Program-made: the position numbers and the translations under genes
Notes under the pieces: model-generated
Seen by the model: the letters and a program-made list of their open reading frames with translations, nothing else
What the model was told of the DNA's origin: nothing
Databases searched by the model: none
DNA from: Bacteroidales bacterium
Lineage (GTDB): Bacteria; Bacteroidota; Bacteroidia; Bacteroidales; JAFGUD01
Direction of reading: 5' to 3'
Length of the DNA: 64,000 bases
NCBI GenBank assembly: GCA_016938685.1
Contig: JAFGUD010000084.1
Coordinates: forward strand, 1-64,000
Shown here: positions 19,694 to 28,086 of the stretch, one piece after another
Layout of the letters: each line of letters opens with the position of its first letter
How positions within the stretch are numbered: the first letter of the stretch is position 1

Positions 19694-19767
19694 AAAAAAA
19701 TTAGAAGTCAAAAGTTGATTGTTGTACAATGATTTTTAATACACTACCAATCAGTGTTTTTGCATAT

Positions 19768-19796
19768 AAAAAAAAGCCCAAACATTTGTTGGGCTT
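19768..19796 (-). terminator. Terminator of tRNA-Asn
   Basis: On the minus strand AAGCCCAA pairs with TTGGGCTT around a short loop and is followed by a run of T. It begins immediately after the encoded CCA end of tRNA-Asn. Confidence 0.8.
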
Positions 19797-19873
19797 TGGC
19801 TCTCCAGGTTGGACTTGAACCAACGACACCCGGATTAACAGTCCGGTGCTCTAACCAACTGAGCTACTGGAGA
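19797..19873 (-). tRNA. tRNA-Asn (anticodon GTT)
   Basis: On the minus strand a complete cloverleaf is visible: acceptor TCTCCAG pairing with CTGGAGA, D arm with AGCTCAGTTGGTTAGAGC, anticodon stem CCGGA/TCCGG around CTGTTAA (anticodon GTT), and T arm GTTGGTTCAAGTCCAAC. Discriminator G and the 3' CCA are both encoded, giving 77 bases including CCA. Confidence 0.95.
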
Positions 19874-19900
19874 AGGTTGCTTTTTGATTTTAAAGCGTTG

Positions 19901-19932
19901 CAAAAGTAATTCTACTTTTTGTATCTGCAAAA
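19901..19932 (-). promoter_or_regulatory. Promoter of tRNA-Asn
   Basis: On the minus strand TTTTG (19928-19932) and TACTTTTG (19901-19908) are separated by exactly 19 bases, an excellent match to the Bacteroidota housekeeping promoter, with the tRNA 5' end 27 bases downstream of the -7 box. Confidence 0.75.
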
Positions 19933-20115
19933 TTTTTTTTACTTTTTTTTCAAAAAATTTTTTTAACGCTTCATTTTGTTACTTTTGTGCCCGTGAAATT
20001 TTTTCATGGTTCTTAAACATGTTGGCTTAGATTTTTTTTCTTATAATTTTACAATCTGAATATAGTCCAATTTATATTTAAGAACTTTTTAACTTTATTA
20101 ACTTAGATTCTTATC
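19933..20115. other. AT-rich leader before the pfkB-type kinase
   Basis: This intergenic stretch holds a TACTTTTG box (about 19980-19987) that could be the -7 element for the plus-strand kinase, though no good -33 partner is seen. It also has a nine-base inverted repeat GTTCTTAAA (20009-20017) / TTTAAGAAC (20077-20085) with a long loop. No gene is evident. Confidence 0.35.
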
Positions 20116-21048
20116 ATGAACACTCTTTTAACAGTTGGTAGCGTTGCTTTTGATCAAATAGAAACTCCTTACGGAAAAACCGATAAAATTCTTGGTGGAG
20201 CCGGAACTTTTGGAGCATTGGCAGCTTCTAATTTCAATATTACAAATAACCTTGTTTCTGTTGTTGGATATGATTTTCCTGCAGAGTATTTACAATTATT
20301 GAAAAATCATAATGTTGATATTTCAGGTATTGAACAAAAAGAAGATGAAAAAACTTTTTTCTGGGCAGGCAAATATCATCAAAATATGAATCAACGCGAT
20401 ACATTGGTTACTGAATTAAATTCGCTCGCTAATTTTGTGCCGAAAGTTCCAGGGCATTTTAAAAACCCTGATGTTTTAATGCTTGGCAATCTAACTCCTG
20501 TTGTCCAACGTCAGGTTATTGAACAAATGAATGTGCGTCCGAAAATAATTGCTATGGATACTATGAATTTTTGGATGGACACAATGCTTGATGAATTACA
20601 CAAGACTATTTCTATGGTTGATGTGCTTTTAATTAATGACGAAGAAACAAGACAATTGTCAGGTGAGTATTTTTTGCCCGTTGCTGCAAAGAAAGTTCTT
20701 CAGATGGGTCCTAAGTTCGTTATTGTTAAAAAAGGCGAACACGGTGCTCTTATCTTCTCTGAGGATGATGTTTTTGCTGCTCCTGCTTTGCCTCTTGATC
20801 TTGTTTTCGATCCAACTGGAGCCGGAGATACTTTTGCCGGTGGTTTTACAGGATTTTTGGCTCAAACAATGGATTTCTCTTTTGAAAACATGAAAAACGC
20901 TGTTATTGTTGGTTCTGCAATGGCTTCTTTTACTGTTGAAAAATTTGGAACTGAAAAAATTCAGCATCTTACAAAAGATGAGCTTTTTCAGCGAATTGAA
21001 TTGTTCAAAAAATTAACCAGTTTTGAATTACCAAAAGATGTTTTTTAA
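20116..21048 (+). CDS. PfkB/ribokinase-family sugar (or nucleoside) kinase
   Basis: The 310-residue protein has the PfkB fold: an N-terminal substrate-binding segment (SVAFDQIETPYGKT, LGGAGTFGALAASNF), a central NDEETRQLSG segment, FVIVKKGEHGAL, and the C-terminal signature DPTGAGDTFAGGF with the catalytic Asp and anion hole. The family phosphorylates sugars or nucleosides with ATP; the exact substrate cannot be read here. The neighbouring nucleoside-type MFS transporter (not co-transcribed) hints at nucleoside or ribose salvage, but this is inference. It is a monocistronic gene followed by palindrome-rich DNA. Confidence 0.85.
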   Translation: MNTLLTVGSVAFDQIETPYGKTDKILGGAGTFGALAASNFNITNNLVSVVGYDFPAEYLQLLKNHNVDISGIEQKEDEKTFFWAGKYHQNMNQRDTLVTELNSLANFVPKVPGHFKNPDVLMLGNLTPVVQRQVIEQMNVRPKIIAMDTMNFWMDTMLDELHKTISMVDVLLINDEETRQLSGEYFLPVAAKKVLQMGPKFVIVKKGEHGALIFSEDDVFAAPALPLDLVFDPTGAGDTFAGGFTGFLAQTMDFSFENMKNAVIVGSAMASFTVEKFGTEKIQHLTKDELFQRIELFKKLTSFELPKDVF

Positions 21049-21084
21049 ATTCACGTAAATTATACTAACCCTCTTCTAAAATTT

Positions 21085-21216
21085 GTAATTGTATCCCGAT
21101 GCCCTCGGGACAAGTTATGCCGATAGACTTTTAGTTTTACATTACGAGTTTGCGAAGTAATACAACCGACCAAATGGAGTTCATGTTAGTAATTACTAAA
21201 AGCGTATCGGTATAAA
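21085..21216. repeat. Palindromic REP-like intergenic element
   Basis: This short region carries TCCCGA-N5-TCGGGA (21094-21110), an ATTAC/GTAAT hairpin (21141-21160) and an outer imperfect inverted repeat in which TATGCCGATA-GACTTTTAGT (from 21116) faces ACTAAAAGC-TATCGGTATA (to about 21213). The nested arrangement looks like a folded mobile repeat remnant rather than a terminator, which lies separately just after it. Confidence 0.6.
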
Positions 21217-21249
21217 TAAAAAAAAAGCCTGATTATTCAGGCTTTTTTT
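21217..21249. terminator. Bidirectional terminator
   Basis: GCCTGA/TCAGGC with a TTAT loop is flanked by A10 and T7. It serves the minus-strand zinc-binding protein, overlapping its stop codon, and could stop plus-strand transcripts from the kinase. Confidence 0.85.
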
Positions 21250-21472
21250 GTGTCATTATTTTGTATGCTTCCGGCAATGTGAGATGCGAAAGTGATTTTG
21301 CTTCTTTTATATGTTCTTCGCAAAACCATTCTAAACCAGGTGGATGACCAACAAATCCGGGTTCTTCAAATCGTTTTAGATTTTCTTTGTCTTTTTCAGT
21401 CAAAGCAAATTGAACCATTCCGCCTTCATCGTAAAAATCTTTATCACATATTGCACAAATTGGTGGTCGCAT
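21233..21472 (-). CDS. Small putative zinc-binding protein (79 aa)
   Basis: The 79-residue protein has a CAICD pair (Cys6 and Cys9) and a later WFCEEH pair, together a likely Cys3His zinc site, with a short acidic helical middle (FALTEKDKENLKRFEE) and the conserved-looking GFVGHPPGLEWF. Similar tiny proteins are common in Bacteroidota but have no assigned function. It is a single gene between the kinase and the transporter, with its stop codon inside a strong terminator. No signal peptide is seen, so it should be cytoplasmic. Confidence 0.7.
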   Translation of the reverse strand: MRPPICAICDKDFYDEGGMVQFALTEKDKENLKRFEEPGFVGHPPGLEWFCEEHIKEAKSLSHLTLPEAYKIMTQKKPE

Positions 21473-21474
21473 AA

Positions 21475-21533
21475 TTTTACTTATTTATTATTTAGTTCTT
21501 AACTCTTAGTTTTAAGTTCTTAGTTTTTTAGAA
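21475..21533. repeat. Short AT-rich direct-repeat tract
   Basis: Variants of the unit TTCTTAGTTTTTAA occur three to four times in a row between the small zinc protein and the transporter. A related set of units (on the other strand) flanks the palindromes near 63.3 kb. Confidence 0.45.
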
Positions 21534-22913
21534 TTAGTGTTTTATTTCCTTAATCGCTTCCGGATTATGTTTGTGTTTAAATAAAATCATAAACAATACG
21601 GCAACTACAAAAGCAAATGCGGCAAAAAACATCCAAATACTTGGCCAGTCTCTTACTTCTGCTACTCTATCAAGTATCCCTGAGTCGAGTACTTTAATTC
21701 CATGTTCTTTAAGAAATTCGATTATCGTTTCAGAATCTTTTGTTGCATTGAAATGAGCAGATAATTTATCTATATTTTCAAATTTAAATGTGAAAAATTT
21801 CCCAATAATATAACCACTTCCCAAAGCTCCAATCATAGTTCCAAACCCATTAGTCATCATCATAAAAAGTCCTTGAGCACTACCACGCATTTTAGTGTCG
21901 GTTTCTGTTTCAATAAATAACGAGCCCGAAATATTGAAAAAGTCAAATGCCATACCGTATATAATCATTGAAAGAACTATAAATAAAAGGCCTATTCCTG
22001 TTGGTGTTCCTATTCCAAATAGAGCAAAACGTAGTACCCATGCAAATAAACTCAAAAGCATTACCTTTTTAATTCCAAAGCGTTTCAAAAAGAATGGTAT
22101 TGTCAGAATAAATAAAGTTTCAGACATTTGAGAAATTGACATAAATATAGTCGACCGTTTTACAACAAGTGAATCAGCATACAAAGGGAAATATTTGAAT
22201 TCATCTAAAAACACATCACCGTACATATTAGTTAATTGTAAAGAGGCTCCAAGTAACATTGAGAAAATAAAGAAAATGGCCATTTTATAATTGGCAAATA
22301 ATTTAAAAGCATTTAATCCAAATAATTCTACAAAACTTGATTTTCCAACCTTTTTTGCTTGTGGAGGACATTTTGGTAATGTAAAAGAATAGATTCCAAG
22401 GATTACAGACGCAATAGCTGAAATATAAAACATATTTTCGCTGGCTTTGTTTCCTGTTAAATTTGTAAACCACATTGCTGCAATAAATCCGATTGTTCCC
22501 CAAACTCTAATAGGTGGGAAGTTTTTTACAACATCTAATTTAGCTTTGCTTAAAGCGTTGTAAGCGACTGTGTTTGTGAGGGCTATTGTTGGCATATAAA
22601 AACTCATAGCTAACAACATTACCCAAAAAAATGTATTTGGGTCTTTAATAAAAGGAAAACTTGCTACAGCTAAACCGGCAATAATGTGAGAAACAGCATA
22701 AACTTTTTCTGCGTTTATCCATCTGTCTGCTATAATTCCGGTTATTGTTGGCATAAATAAAGAAGCAATACCGAGTGTTAGAAAAACTGCTCCAAATTCC
22801 GTAGGTCCCCAACCCATAGTTCCAAACCAATAATTACCAATTGTAATTAACCAGGCTCCCCAAACAAAAAATTGGAGAAAGTTCATTATTGTTAGTCTTA
22901 ATTTTACACTCAT
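21534..22913 (-). CDS. MFS nucleoside:proton symporter family transporter
   Basis: The 459-residue protein has about 12 predicted membrane helices and matches the nucleoside:H+ symporter (NupG/XapB-like) branch of the major facilitator superfamily. Evidence is the N-terminal RLTIMNFLQFFVWGAWLITIG, the helix 1-2 loop GPTEFGAVFLTLGIASLFMPTITGIIADRW and the central SSFVELFGLNAFKLFANYKMAIFF linker. The family imports nucleosides across the inner membrane. The C-terminus is polar (KHKHNPEAIKEIKH). A promoter is visible just upstream, so it is probably expressed alone. Its proximity to a PfkB kinase may reflect nucleoside salvage, but the genes are on opposite strands. Confidence 0.85.
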   Translation of the reverse strand: MSVKLRLTIMNFLQFFVWGAWLITIGNYWFGTMGWGPTEFGAVFLTLGIASLFMPTITGIIADRWINAEKVYAVSHIIAGLAVASFPFIKDPNTFFWVMLLAMSFYMPTIALTNTVAYNALSKAKLDVVKNFPPIRVWGTIGFIAAMWFTNLTGNKASENMFYISAIASVILGIYSFTLPKCPPQAKKVGKSSFVELFGLNAFKLFANYKMAIFFIFSMLLGASLQLTNMYGDVFLDEFKYFPLYADSLVVKRSTIFMSISQMSETLFILTIPFFLKRFGIKKVMLLSLFAWVLRFALFGIGTPTGIGLLFIVLSMIIYGMAFDFFNISGSLFIETETDTKMRGSAQGLFMMMTNGFGTMIGALGSGYIIGKFFTFKFENIDKLSAHFNATKDSETIIEFLKEHGIKVLDSGILDRVAEVRDWPSIWMFFAAFAFVVAVLFMILFKHKHNPEAIKEIKH

Positions 22914-22943
22914 GATTTTATTTTTAAATTTTGAAACAATTCA

Positions 22944-22974
22944 CAAATTTAGAAGAAAAAAGATAATTGCAAAA
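22944..22974 (-). promoter_or_regulatory. Promoter of the nucleoside-type transporter
   Basis: On the minus strand TTTTG (22970-22974) is followed after 18 bases by TAAATTTG (22944-22951), fitting the Bacteroidota consensus, about 30 bases before the start codon. Confidence 0.65.
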
Positions 22975-23013
22975 TTATTTATGTAAGTGACTTTAGAGAA
23001 TACATAAATAGAT

Positions 23014-23586
23014 TTATGAATCTAATTCGTCTTTTATTTGTTGAATTTCATCTCTGATTTTTGAGGCTAGTTCGTAATCTTCTTGTTCTACCGTTTTTTT
23101 AAGTTGTTCTTCAAGAAGTTCTATTTTGTGTTTTAGCTTTTCTTTGCGTGATTTTGAGGCTTTTTCCTGATTAAATTCTTTAATGCTGAACGCTGATTTT
23201 GCCATCACTTCTTCGTAAGTGTAAATTCTGCATTTGAATCTAATCGCAAGTGCAATAGCGTCTGATGTTCTGGAATCTAAACGTATTGTTGTGCCTGTTG
23301 TAGATTGTTCGCACACTAATTCTGAGAAAAAAACACCATCTTTTACTTTTGTGATAACAACTTCATTCAAAATAATTCCAAATGCTGAAAGTGTATTTAC
23401 AAATAAATCATGTGTCATTGGACGAGGTCGGGAAATATTTTCCAGTTCTATTGCAATAGCGTGTGCTTCTGATGTTCCGATAACAATTGGTAAACGTCGC
23501 CAACCATCTACTTCTCTCATTACAATTACGTATTGTGGAGCATTAGTTGGAGCAAGAGCTGCTATGGCGATCTCAACTTTTTTCAT
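23014..23586 (-). CDS. Bifunctional nuclease (DUF151) family protein with C-terminal UVR motif
   Basis: The 190-residue protein has a DUF151 domain (about 1-135), with the conserved YVIVMREVDGWRRLPIVIG strand block, EAHAIAIELE helix, RPMTHDLF and the SRTSDAIALAIRF segment. A charged helical C-terminus follows, containing a UVR-type motif (EQEDYELASKIRDEIQQI). Family members have been reported to have RNase and DNase activity in plants and to occur widely in bacteria, where their function is poorly known; UVR motifs mediate contacts in the UvrABC system. It is a single gene, divergent from nadB. Confidence 0.87.
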   Translation of the reverse strand: MKKVEIAIAALAPTNAPQYVIVMREVDGWRRLPIVIGTSEAHAIAIELENISRPRPMTHDLFVNTLSAFGIILNEVVITKVKDGVFFSELVCEQSTTGTTIRLDSRTSDAIALAIRFKCRIYTYEEVMAKSAFSIKEFNQEKASKSRKEKLKHKIELLEEQLKKTVEQEDYELASKIRDEIQQIKDELDS

Positions 23587-23762
23587 TTTAGCTATATAAT
23601 CTTGTGCTTTTCAGAATTGAATGCTGATGTAGGTGTTATTTTTTATTGTAACAAAAGTAAATTATTTTTCATTTAAAAAGAAATTTTGGTTTATTTTGAA
23701 TTTTATAAAAACTTTTAGTTTTTAAATAAAACACTGTTGGATAAAGACTTAATTTTTAATAG

Positions 23763-25340
23763 ATGCAGAAAAAAGTTGATTTTCTTGTTATAGGTTCCGG
23801 CATTGCCGGACTTTCTTTCGCTTTAAAAGTTGCTACTTTTGGAAAAGTTGCCATTATTACCAAAAAAGAAGCGTCTGATACTAACACTCAGTATGCTCAA
23901 GGTGGTATTGCTTCTGTAATGTCCGGTCACGACAATTTTGAAAAGCATATTGAGGATACTTTAATTGCCGGTGATGGTATTTGTAATCTCGATGCTGTTA
24001 AACTTGTTGTGGAAAAAGCTCCGCAACAAATTGAAGAGTTAATTAAGTTCGGAACTAATTTTGACAAGTTAGATGATGGAACTTATGATTTGGCAAAGGA
24101 AGGAGGACATTCTGAACATAGAATACTTCATTTTAAAGATGTTACCGGCAGAGAAATTGAACGCGCACTTGTTGAAAATGTCAAAAAAAATCCGAATATT
24201 GAAATTTTGGAAAATTACTTTGCCCTTGACTTGATTACTCAACATCATCTTGGTTATACAGTTACAAGATATATGAATGATATTGAGTGTTATGGCGCTT
24301 ATGTGCTGAACACCAATAATGACAAAATAGATACTATTTTAGCAAAAACTACTTTGTTGGCTACCGGTGGAATTGGTAATATTTATAATGTAACAACAAA
24401 TCCTCCAATTGCAACAGGCGATGGTATTGCAATGGCTTATAGGGCAAAAGCAATAATTGAAAACATGGAATTTGTGCAATTTCATCCAACTGCTCTTTTT
24501 GAACCTGAAGCTCGTCCTTCTTTTTTAATTACTGAAGCTATGAGAGGTTTTGGTGCGATTTTAAAAACAATTGATGGCAAAGAATTTATGCACAAATACG
24601 ATAAAAGAGGAAGTTTAGCGCCTCGTGATATTGTTGCTCGCTCAATTGATAATGAAATGAAAATTCGTGGTGAAGATTACGTTTTGCTTGATGCGACAAA
24701 TACTGATAAGAAGAAACTTGTTGAACATTTTCCTAATATTTACGAAAAATGTTTAAGCTTAAATATTGATATTACAAAAGATCCGATACCTGTTGTTCCG
24801 GCGGCGCATTATTTGTGTGGAGGAATAAAAACAGACTTAAATGCTCAAACCACAATTAACAGACTTTATGCTGCCGGCGAATGCGCTTCTACCGGTTTGC
24901 ATGGTGCCAACAGGCTTGCCTCTAATTCTTTAATTGAAGCGATTGTTTTTGCTGATCAGGCTGCGAAACATGCACTTGCATTGATAGATAATATTTCTTT
25001 CAATAATGACGTTCCGGATTGGGACTCTAAAGGTACTACTTTGCCCGAAGAAATGATTCTTATTACGCAGGAATTTAGAGAGTTGCAACAAATAATGACT
25101 AATTATGTGGGAATTGTCCGTTCCAACTTGAGACTTGAAAGAGCGCAGAGCAGGTTGGAAATTTTACATCTTGAAACTGAAACAATTTACAGAAGATCCA
25201 TACCTTCTCGTAAAATTTGCGAATTGCGCAATTCTATAAATGTAGCTTTTCTGACCATTAAAATGGCTAAACGCAGAAGAGAGAGTAGGGGATTACACTA
25301 CAATGTTGACTACAAATTTAAACTTAACGGGATGAAATAA
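23763..25340 (+). CDS. nadB: L-aspartate oxidase
   Basis: The 525-residue flavoprotein oxidises L-aspartate to iminoaspartate, the first step of de novo NAD synthesis. The FAD site is GSGIAGLSFAL near residue 12, followed by the family segment TNTQYAQGGIASV. Active-site features are EFVQFHPTAL, LITEAMRGFGAIL, LAPRDIVARSID and the second FAD motif AAGECASTGLHGANRLASNSL; the C-terminal helical domain is complete. Length and motifs fit NadB rather than fumarate reductase or succinate dehydrogenase flavoproteins. nadA and nadC are not in the window. Its last 17 bases overlap the end of the convergent ATP-grasp-like gene. Confidence 0.95.
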   Translation: MQKKVDFLVIGSGIAGLSFALKVATFGKVAIITKKEASDTNTQYAQGGIASVMSGHDNFEKHIEDTLIAGDGICNLDAVKLVVEKAPQQIEELIKFGTNFDKLDDGTYDLAKEGGHSEHRILHFKDVTGREIERALVENVKKNPNIEILENYFALDLITQHHLGYTVTRYMNDIECYGAYVLNTNNDKIDTILAKTTLLATGGIGNIYNVTTNPPIATGDGIAMAYRAKAIIENMEFVQFHPTALFEPEARPSFLITEAMRGFGAILKTIDGKEFMHKYDKRGSLAPRDIVARSIDNEMKIRGEDYVLLDATNTDKKKLVEHFPNIYEKCLSLNIDITKDPIPVVPAAHYLCGGIKTDLNAQTTINRLYAAGECASTGLHGANRLASNSLIEAIVFADQAAKHALALIDNISFNNDVPDWDSKGTTLPEEMILITQEFRELQQIMTNYVGIVRSNLRLERAQSRLEILHLETETIYRRSIPSRKICELRNSINVAFLTIKMAKRRRESRGLHYNVDYKFKLNGMK

Positions 25341-26223
25341 ATTCTTCTTTGAAAATTTTCGCTAAGTTATTGTAAACGGTTTTTTTTGTGTTTTTGTCTT
25401 TTCCTAGTCGTTGTTGCGGTGTGTTGTTTGTGTCAATAATGTAGATTTTGCCGTTATTGTCGTCTCGCATTATGTCCAGTTCGCCAAATTCAAAATTAAA
25501 TTCTTTGCAGAATTTTAAGATTAGTTGAATTTCTTCTTTTGTGAAAAAATCTTCTTCATTTATTAGTTTTGACTTATTGAATCCCACGCTAAATAAATCG
25601 TCCTTTGTTTTATGTTTCATTAAACAATAAGGAATTTTGTCATTTATTATTGCAACTCGCACCTCGGTTGTCATGTTCTCTTCGTTTGTAGTTTCAATTA
25701 TTCGTTGATAAATGTAGTTTTCGTCTGTTTTTTCTATTGGACAGGTAATAATTTGGCCGTTATGCAAACCGTTAATGTCTCCTTTTTTTACACATTTACC
25801 TTCAAATTCTAGTGGATTTACCAAAGAAGAATACCCGAAAATTTTTGTGAAAACCTCGTCAACTTTCTTTTTGCTAATATCTCTGCTTTTAAGATTTATC
25901 ACCTTTTTATGCTTGGAAATTTTATCAATCAATTCAAATTCTTTTCTGAAAGTTTCATATTCCCAGTAAACTGCCAATTCGTACTTTTTGGGAATTTTGT
26001 TTGTTAAATTGTAGTTCAGTTTTTTTGCAAGTTGAAACATGCCGGCTTTTCGCCCGGGATAATGAGGATAAATTAGAATATTTTTATTTTTAAAACCATT
26101 TGCAAAAAAGAAATAAATTTTTCTAATTAAATATGACGTGTCTTTTAGAAAAATATCTATCTTGTCTTTTTTGGCAGAATATTTATTGAAAATTCCTTTT
26201 TTGTATTTTTTGATGAAGTACAT
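25324..26223 (-). CDS. Putative ATP-grasp-like protein in a glycan operon
   Basis: The 299-residue protein is basic at the N-terminus and has a C-terminal region that resembles an ATP-grasp fold: TEVRVAIINDKIPYCLMKHK, then FGELDIMRDD-GKIYIIDTNNTP, in which the Glu and Asp/Asn look like the metal ligands at the end of ATP-grasp sites. The N-terminal ~100 residues contain YPHYPGRKAGMFQLA. Such proteins in surface-polysaccharide clusters may ligate amino acids or other carboxylates to sugars. It is the last gene of a four-gene minus-strand operon with three glycosyltransferases (14 bases after the previous gene). The assignment rests on the C-terminal motifs only; the ATP-binding lysines were not identified with confidence. 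Confidence 0.6.
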   Translation of the reverse strand: MYFIKKYKKGIFNKYSAKKDKIDIFLKDTSYLIRKIYFFFANGFKNKNILIYPHYPGRKAGMFQLAKKLNYNLTNKIPKKYELAVYWEYETFRKEFELIDKISKHKKVINLKSRDISKKKVDEVFTKIFGYSSLVNPLEFEGKCVKKGDINGLHNGQIITCPIEKTDENYIYQRIIETTNEENMTTEVRVAIINDKIPYCLMKHKTKDDLFSVGFNKSKLINEEDFFTKEEIQLILKFCKEFNFEFGELDIMRDDNNGKIYIIDTNNTPQQRLGKDKNTKKTVYNNLAKIFKEEFISSR

Positions 26224-26237
26224 TTTAGTAGAAATTT

Positions 26238-27335
26238 TTATTGTTGAGAGTTGATTATAAATTTTTCAAAATTTTTGAAAGATTGTTCAAAAGTAAACAT
26301 TTGTAATGCTTTTTGTCTGCCTTTTTCGCCAAATTCTTTAAGTATTGCTGGATTTTCTTTCAAAAAAATAATTTTTTCGCTGATTTCTTGAATGTTAGCA
26401 AACTCAATTAAATAACCTGTTTTATTATCATCTATTATTTCAGGATTACTACTTAAATTGAAAGCGATTGTTGGCTTTGCGCATGCCATTGCTTCCACCA
26501 AAACATATCCAAATCCTTCCCAAAGTGATGTTAGCAAAAAAATGTCAATATTTACTAGAAATTGTTTTGTGTCTTTTACAAATCCCGTGAAAATTATTTC
26601 GTTTTCTAAATATTCTCTTTTGCATTGATTTTTAAGATCTTCTTCAAGTTTACCTTCTCCGCCGATTAAAATTTTAAAATCTATGTTTCTGGATTTTAAA
26701 TCTTTGGCTAAATCAATAAAATAATGTTGGGCTTTTTGTTTTACTAATCTTCCTATGTTGCCTATTATTATTTGTCCTGATTTTTTTTCTTCAAGTCTGA
26801 ATTTTTGGTTATCAAATTCGGTCAACGAAATACCATTGTAAATTACTTTAATTTTTTCTTCGGGAAATAAATTTGAATTATTTTGATTGATCGTTTTTTT
26901 TGTCGCTTCTGTATTTGCTATAATGTTTGTTACAATTTTTCCGAAAATATAACGGTTTAAAAAACTGTTTTTTACAGGAATTGCGCTTCCTCTTCGGTAA
27001 ATAATGTTTTTAATTTTTGCTTTTTTTGAGGCAATTCCTGCAATTTTTAAATCAGCGGATAAATTTATTATTATGTGACTTACTGAATTTTCTTTTAGAA
27101 TTTTAGATGTTTTGCTGATTTTGAACGGGTTTGTAAAACTCAGGTTTGAAACTTTTAACGGAAAGATTTTTATTCCGCAGTTTTCAAGTTTCTTGAACAA
27201 TTCGCTGTTTTTATTCGTGAAAACAATAACATTGTAGCCTTGTTTGTGCATTTCCAAAGCCATATCATGATGCCATTTTTCGCCACCGCCCCACGATTTT
27301 GTACTGTTAAAAAAGCAAATTGTTTTAACTGACAT
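26238..27335 (-). CDS. Glycosyltransferase family 4 (GT-B)
   Basis: This 365-residue GT-B glycosyltransferase opens with FFNSTKSWGGGEKWHHDMA, the glycine-rich acceptor-binding loop, and has the donor-side segment IIGNIGRLVKQKAQHYFIDLA, ILIGGEGKLEEDL, and the E(x7)E signature SLWEGFGYVLVEAMACAKPTIAF. The family is a retaining transferase that uses nucleotide sugars; here the product is probably lipopolysaccharide core or a capsule glycan. It overlaps the upstream GT2 gene by 11 bases and has a 14-base gap to the ATP-grasp-like gene. No transmembrane segment is seen; such enzymes work on the cytoplasmic face of the membrane. Confidence 0.9.
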   Translation of the reverse strand: MSVKTICFFNSTKSWGGGEKWHHDMALEMHKQGYNVIVFTNKNSELFKKLENCGIKIFPLKVSNLSFTNPFKISKTSKILKENSVSHIIINLSADLKIAGIASKKAKIKNIIYRRGSAIPVKNSFLNRYIFGKIVTNIIANTEATKKTINQNNSNLFPEEKIKVIYNGISLTEFDNQKFRLEEKKSGQIIIGNIGRLVKQKAQHYFIDLAKDLKSRNIDFKILIGGEGKLEEDLKNQCKREYLENEIIFTGFVKDTKQFLVNIDIFLLTSLWEGFGYVLVEAMACAKPTIAFNLSSNPEIIDDNKTGYLIEFANIQEISEKIIFLKENPAILKEFGEKGRQKALQMFTFEQSFKNFEKFIINSQQ

Positions 27336-28086
27336 TATTTTTGTTTAGTTCTTTAAGTTTTACTTGTCTTAGAAATTCAGAATGTGCTGAATTTAAAGCT
27401 ATTACTAGGCCATAAAATCCATCTAAAAAACCTAATTTTAGAAAATAAATTTTGAAGAATTTGAAATTTGGTTTAAAAATAATTTTGAAAAACGATCCGC
27501 GTTTTTTTGCTTTGAAATCATTTTCTGCTTTAATTGACGAAAATTTATTTATTTGGTCAACATGCTGTTTTATTGAATGAAACGAAAAATGTTTTAAATC
27601 TCCTTTTAAATGAGTTCTTATTGCGTCTTTGTTAAAAATTACTTTATCGTGAGGATTTTTTCCGCCCCATTTACCTTTGTTTTTGTTCCAAAGTCTAATT
27701 TTTTTGTCGGGATACCAACCTCCGTGTTTTATTTCTTTTCCGCAGAAAAAATTTAATCTATTGAACGAATAAGCATCAAAACTTAAATTTTCTTTTGCTT
27801 TTAAAATAGAATTTTTGAGTTCGTTTGAAAGAAATTCGTCCGCATCAAGTGAGAGAACATAATCATTTGAAGCCATGTTCATTACTCTGTTTTTTTGTTC
27901 AATGTGTCCGTCAAAAATGTGTTGTTCAAATCTGACATTATGTTTTCTGCAAATTTCTTCGGTTTTGTCGGTTGAAAAAGAATCGAGCACAATTATTTCG
28001 TCAGCAACATCAATGATTGATTCTAAGCATCGTTCAATGTTTTTTTCTTCGTTGTAAGATATTATAATTGCTGAAATTTTGTTCAT
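27325..28086 (-). CDS. Glycosyltransferase family 2, WaaE/KdtX-like
   Basis: The 253-residue GT-A protein starts SAIIISYNEEKNIERCLESI and contains DEIIVLDSFSTDKTEEIC, EQKNRVMNMASNDYVLSLDADEF (the DxD metal site), and a tail matching the WaaE/KdtX type (HGGWYPDKKIRLWNKNKGKW, then a C-terminal hydrophobic pair of helices). Related proteins transfer glucose onto the inner core of lipopolysaccharide. The start overlaps the upstream glycosyltransferase by four bases (ATGA), and the end overlaps the next by 11, a tightly coupled operon. Confidence 0.9.
   Translation of the reverse strand: MNKISAIIISYNEEKNIERCLESIIDVADEIIVLDSFSTDKTEEICRKHNVRFEQHIFDGHIEQKNRVMNMASNDYVLSLDADEFLSNELKNSILKAKENLSFDAYSFNRLNFFCGKEIKHGGWYPDKKIRLWNKNKGKWGGKNPHDKVIFNKDAIRTHLKGDLKHFSFHSIKQHVDQINKFSSIKAENDFKAKKRGSFFKIIFKPNFKFFKIYFLKLGFLDGFYGLVIALNSAHSEFLRQVKLKELNKNNVS

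Noticed and set aside
23234-23599. A 121-codon plus-strand frame within the bifunctional nuclease gene
   Set aside because: It is the complementary strand of a recognisable DUF151 gene.
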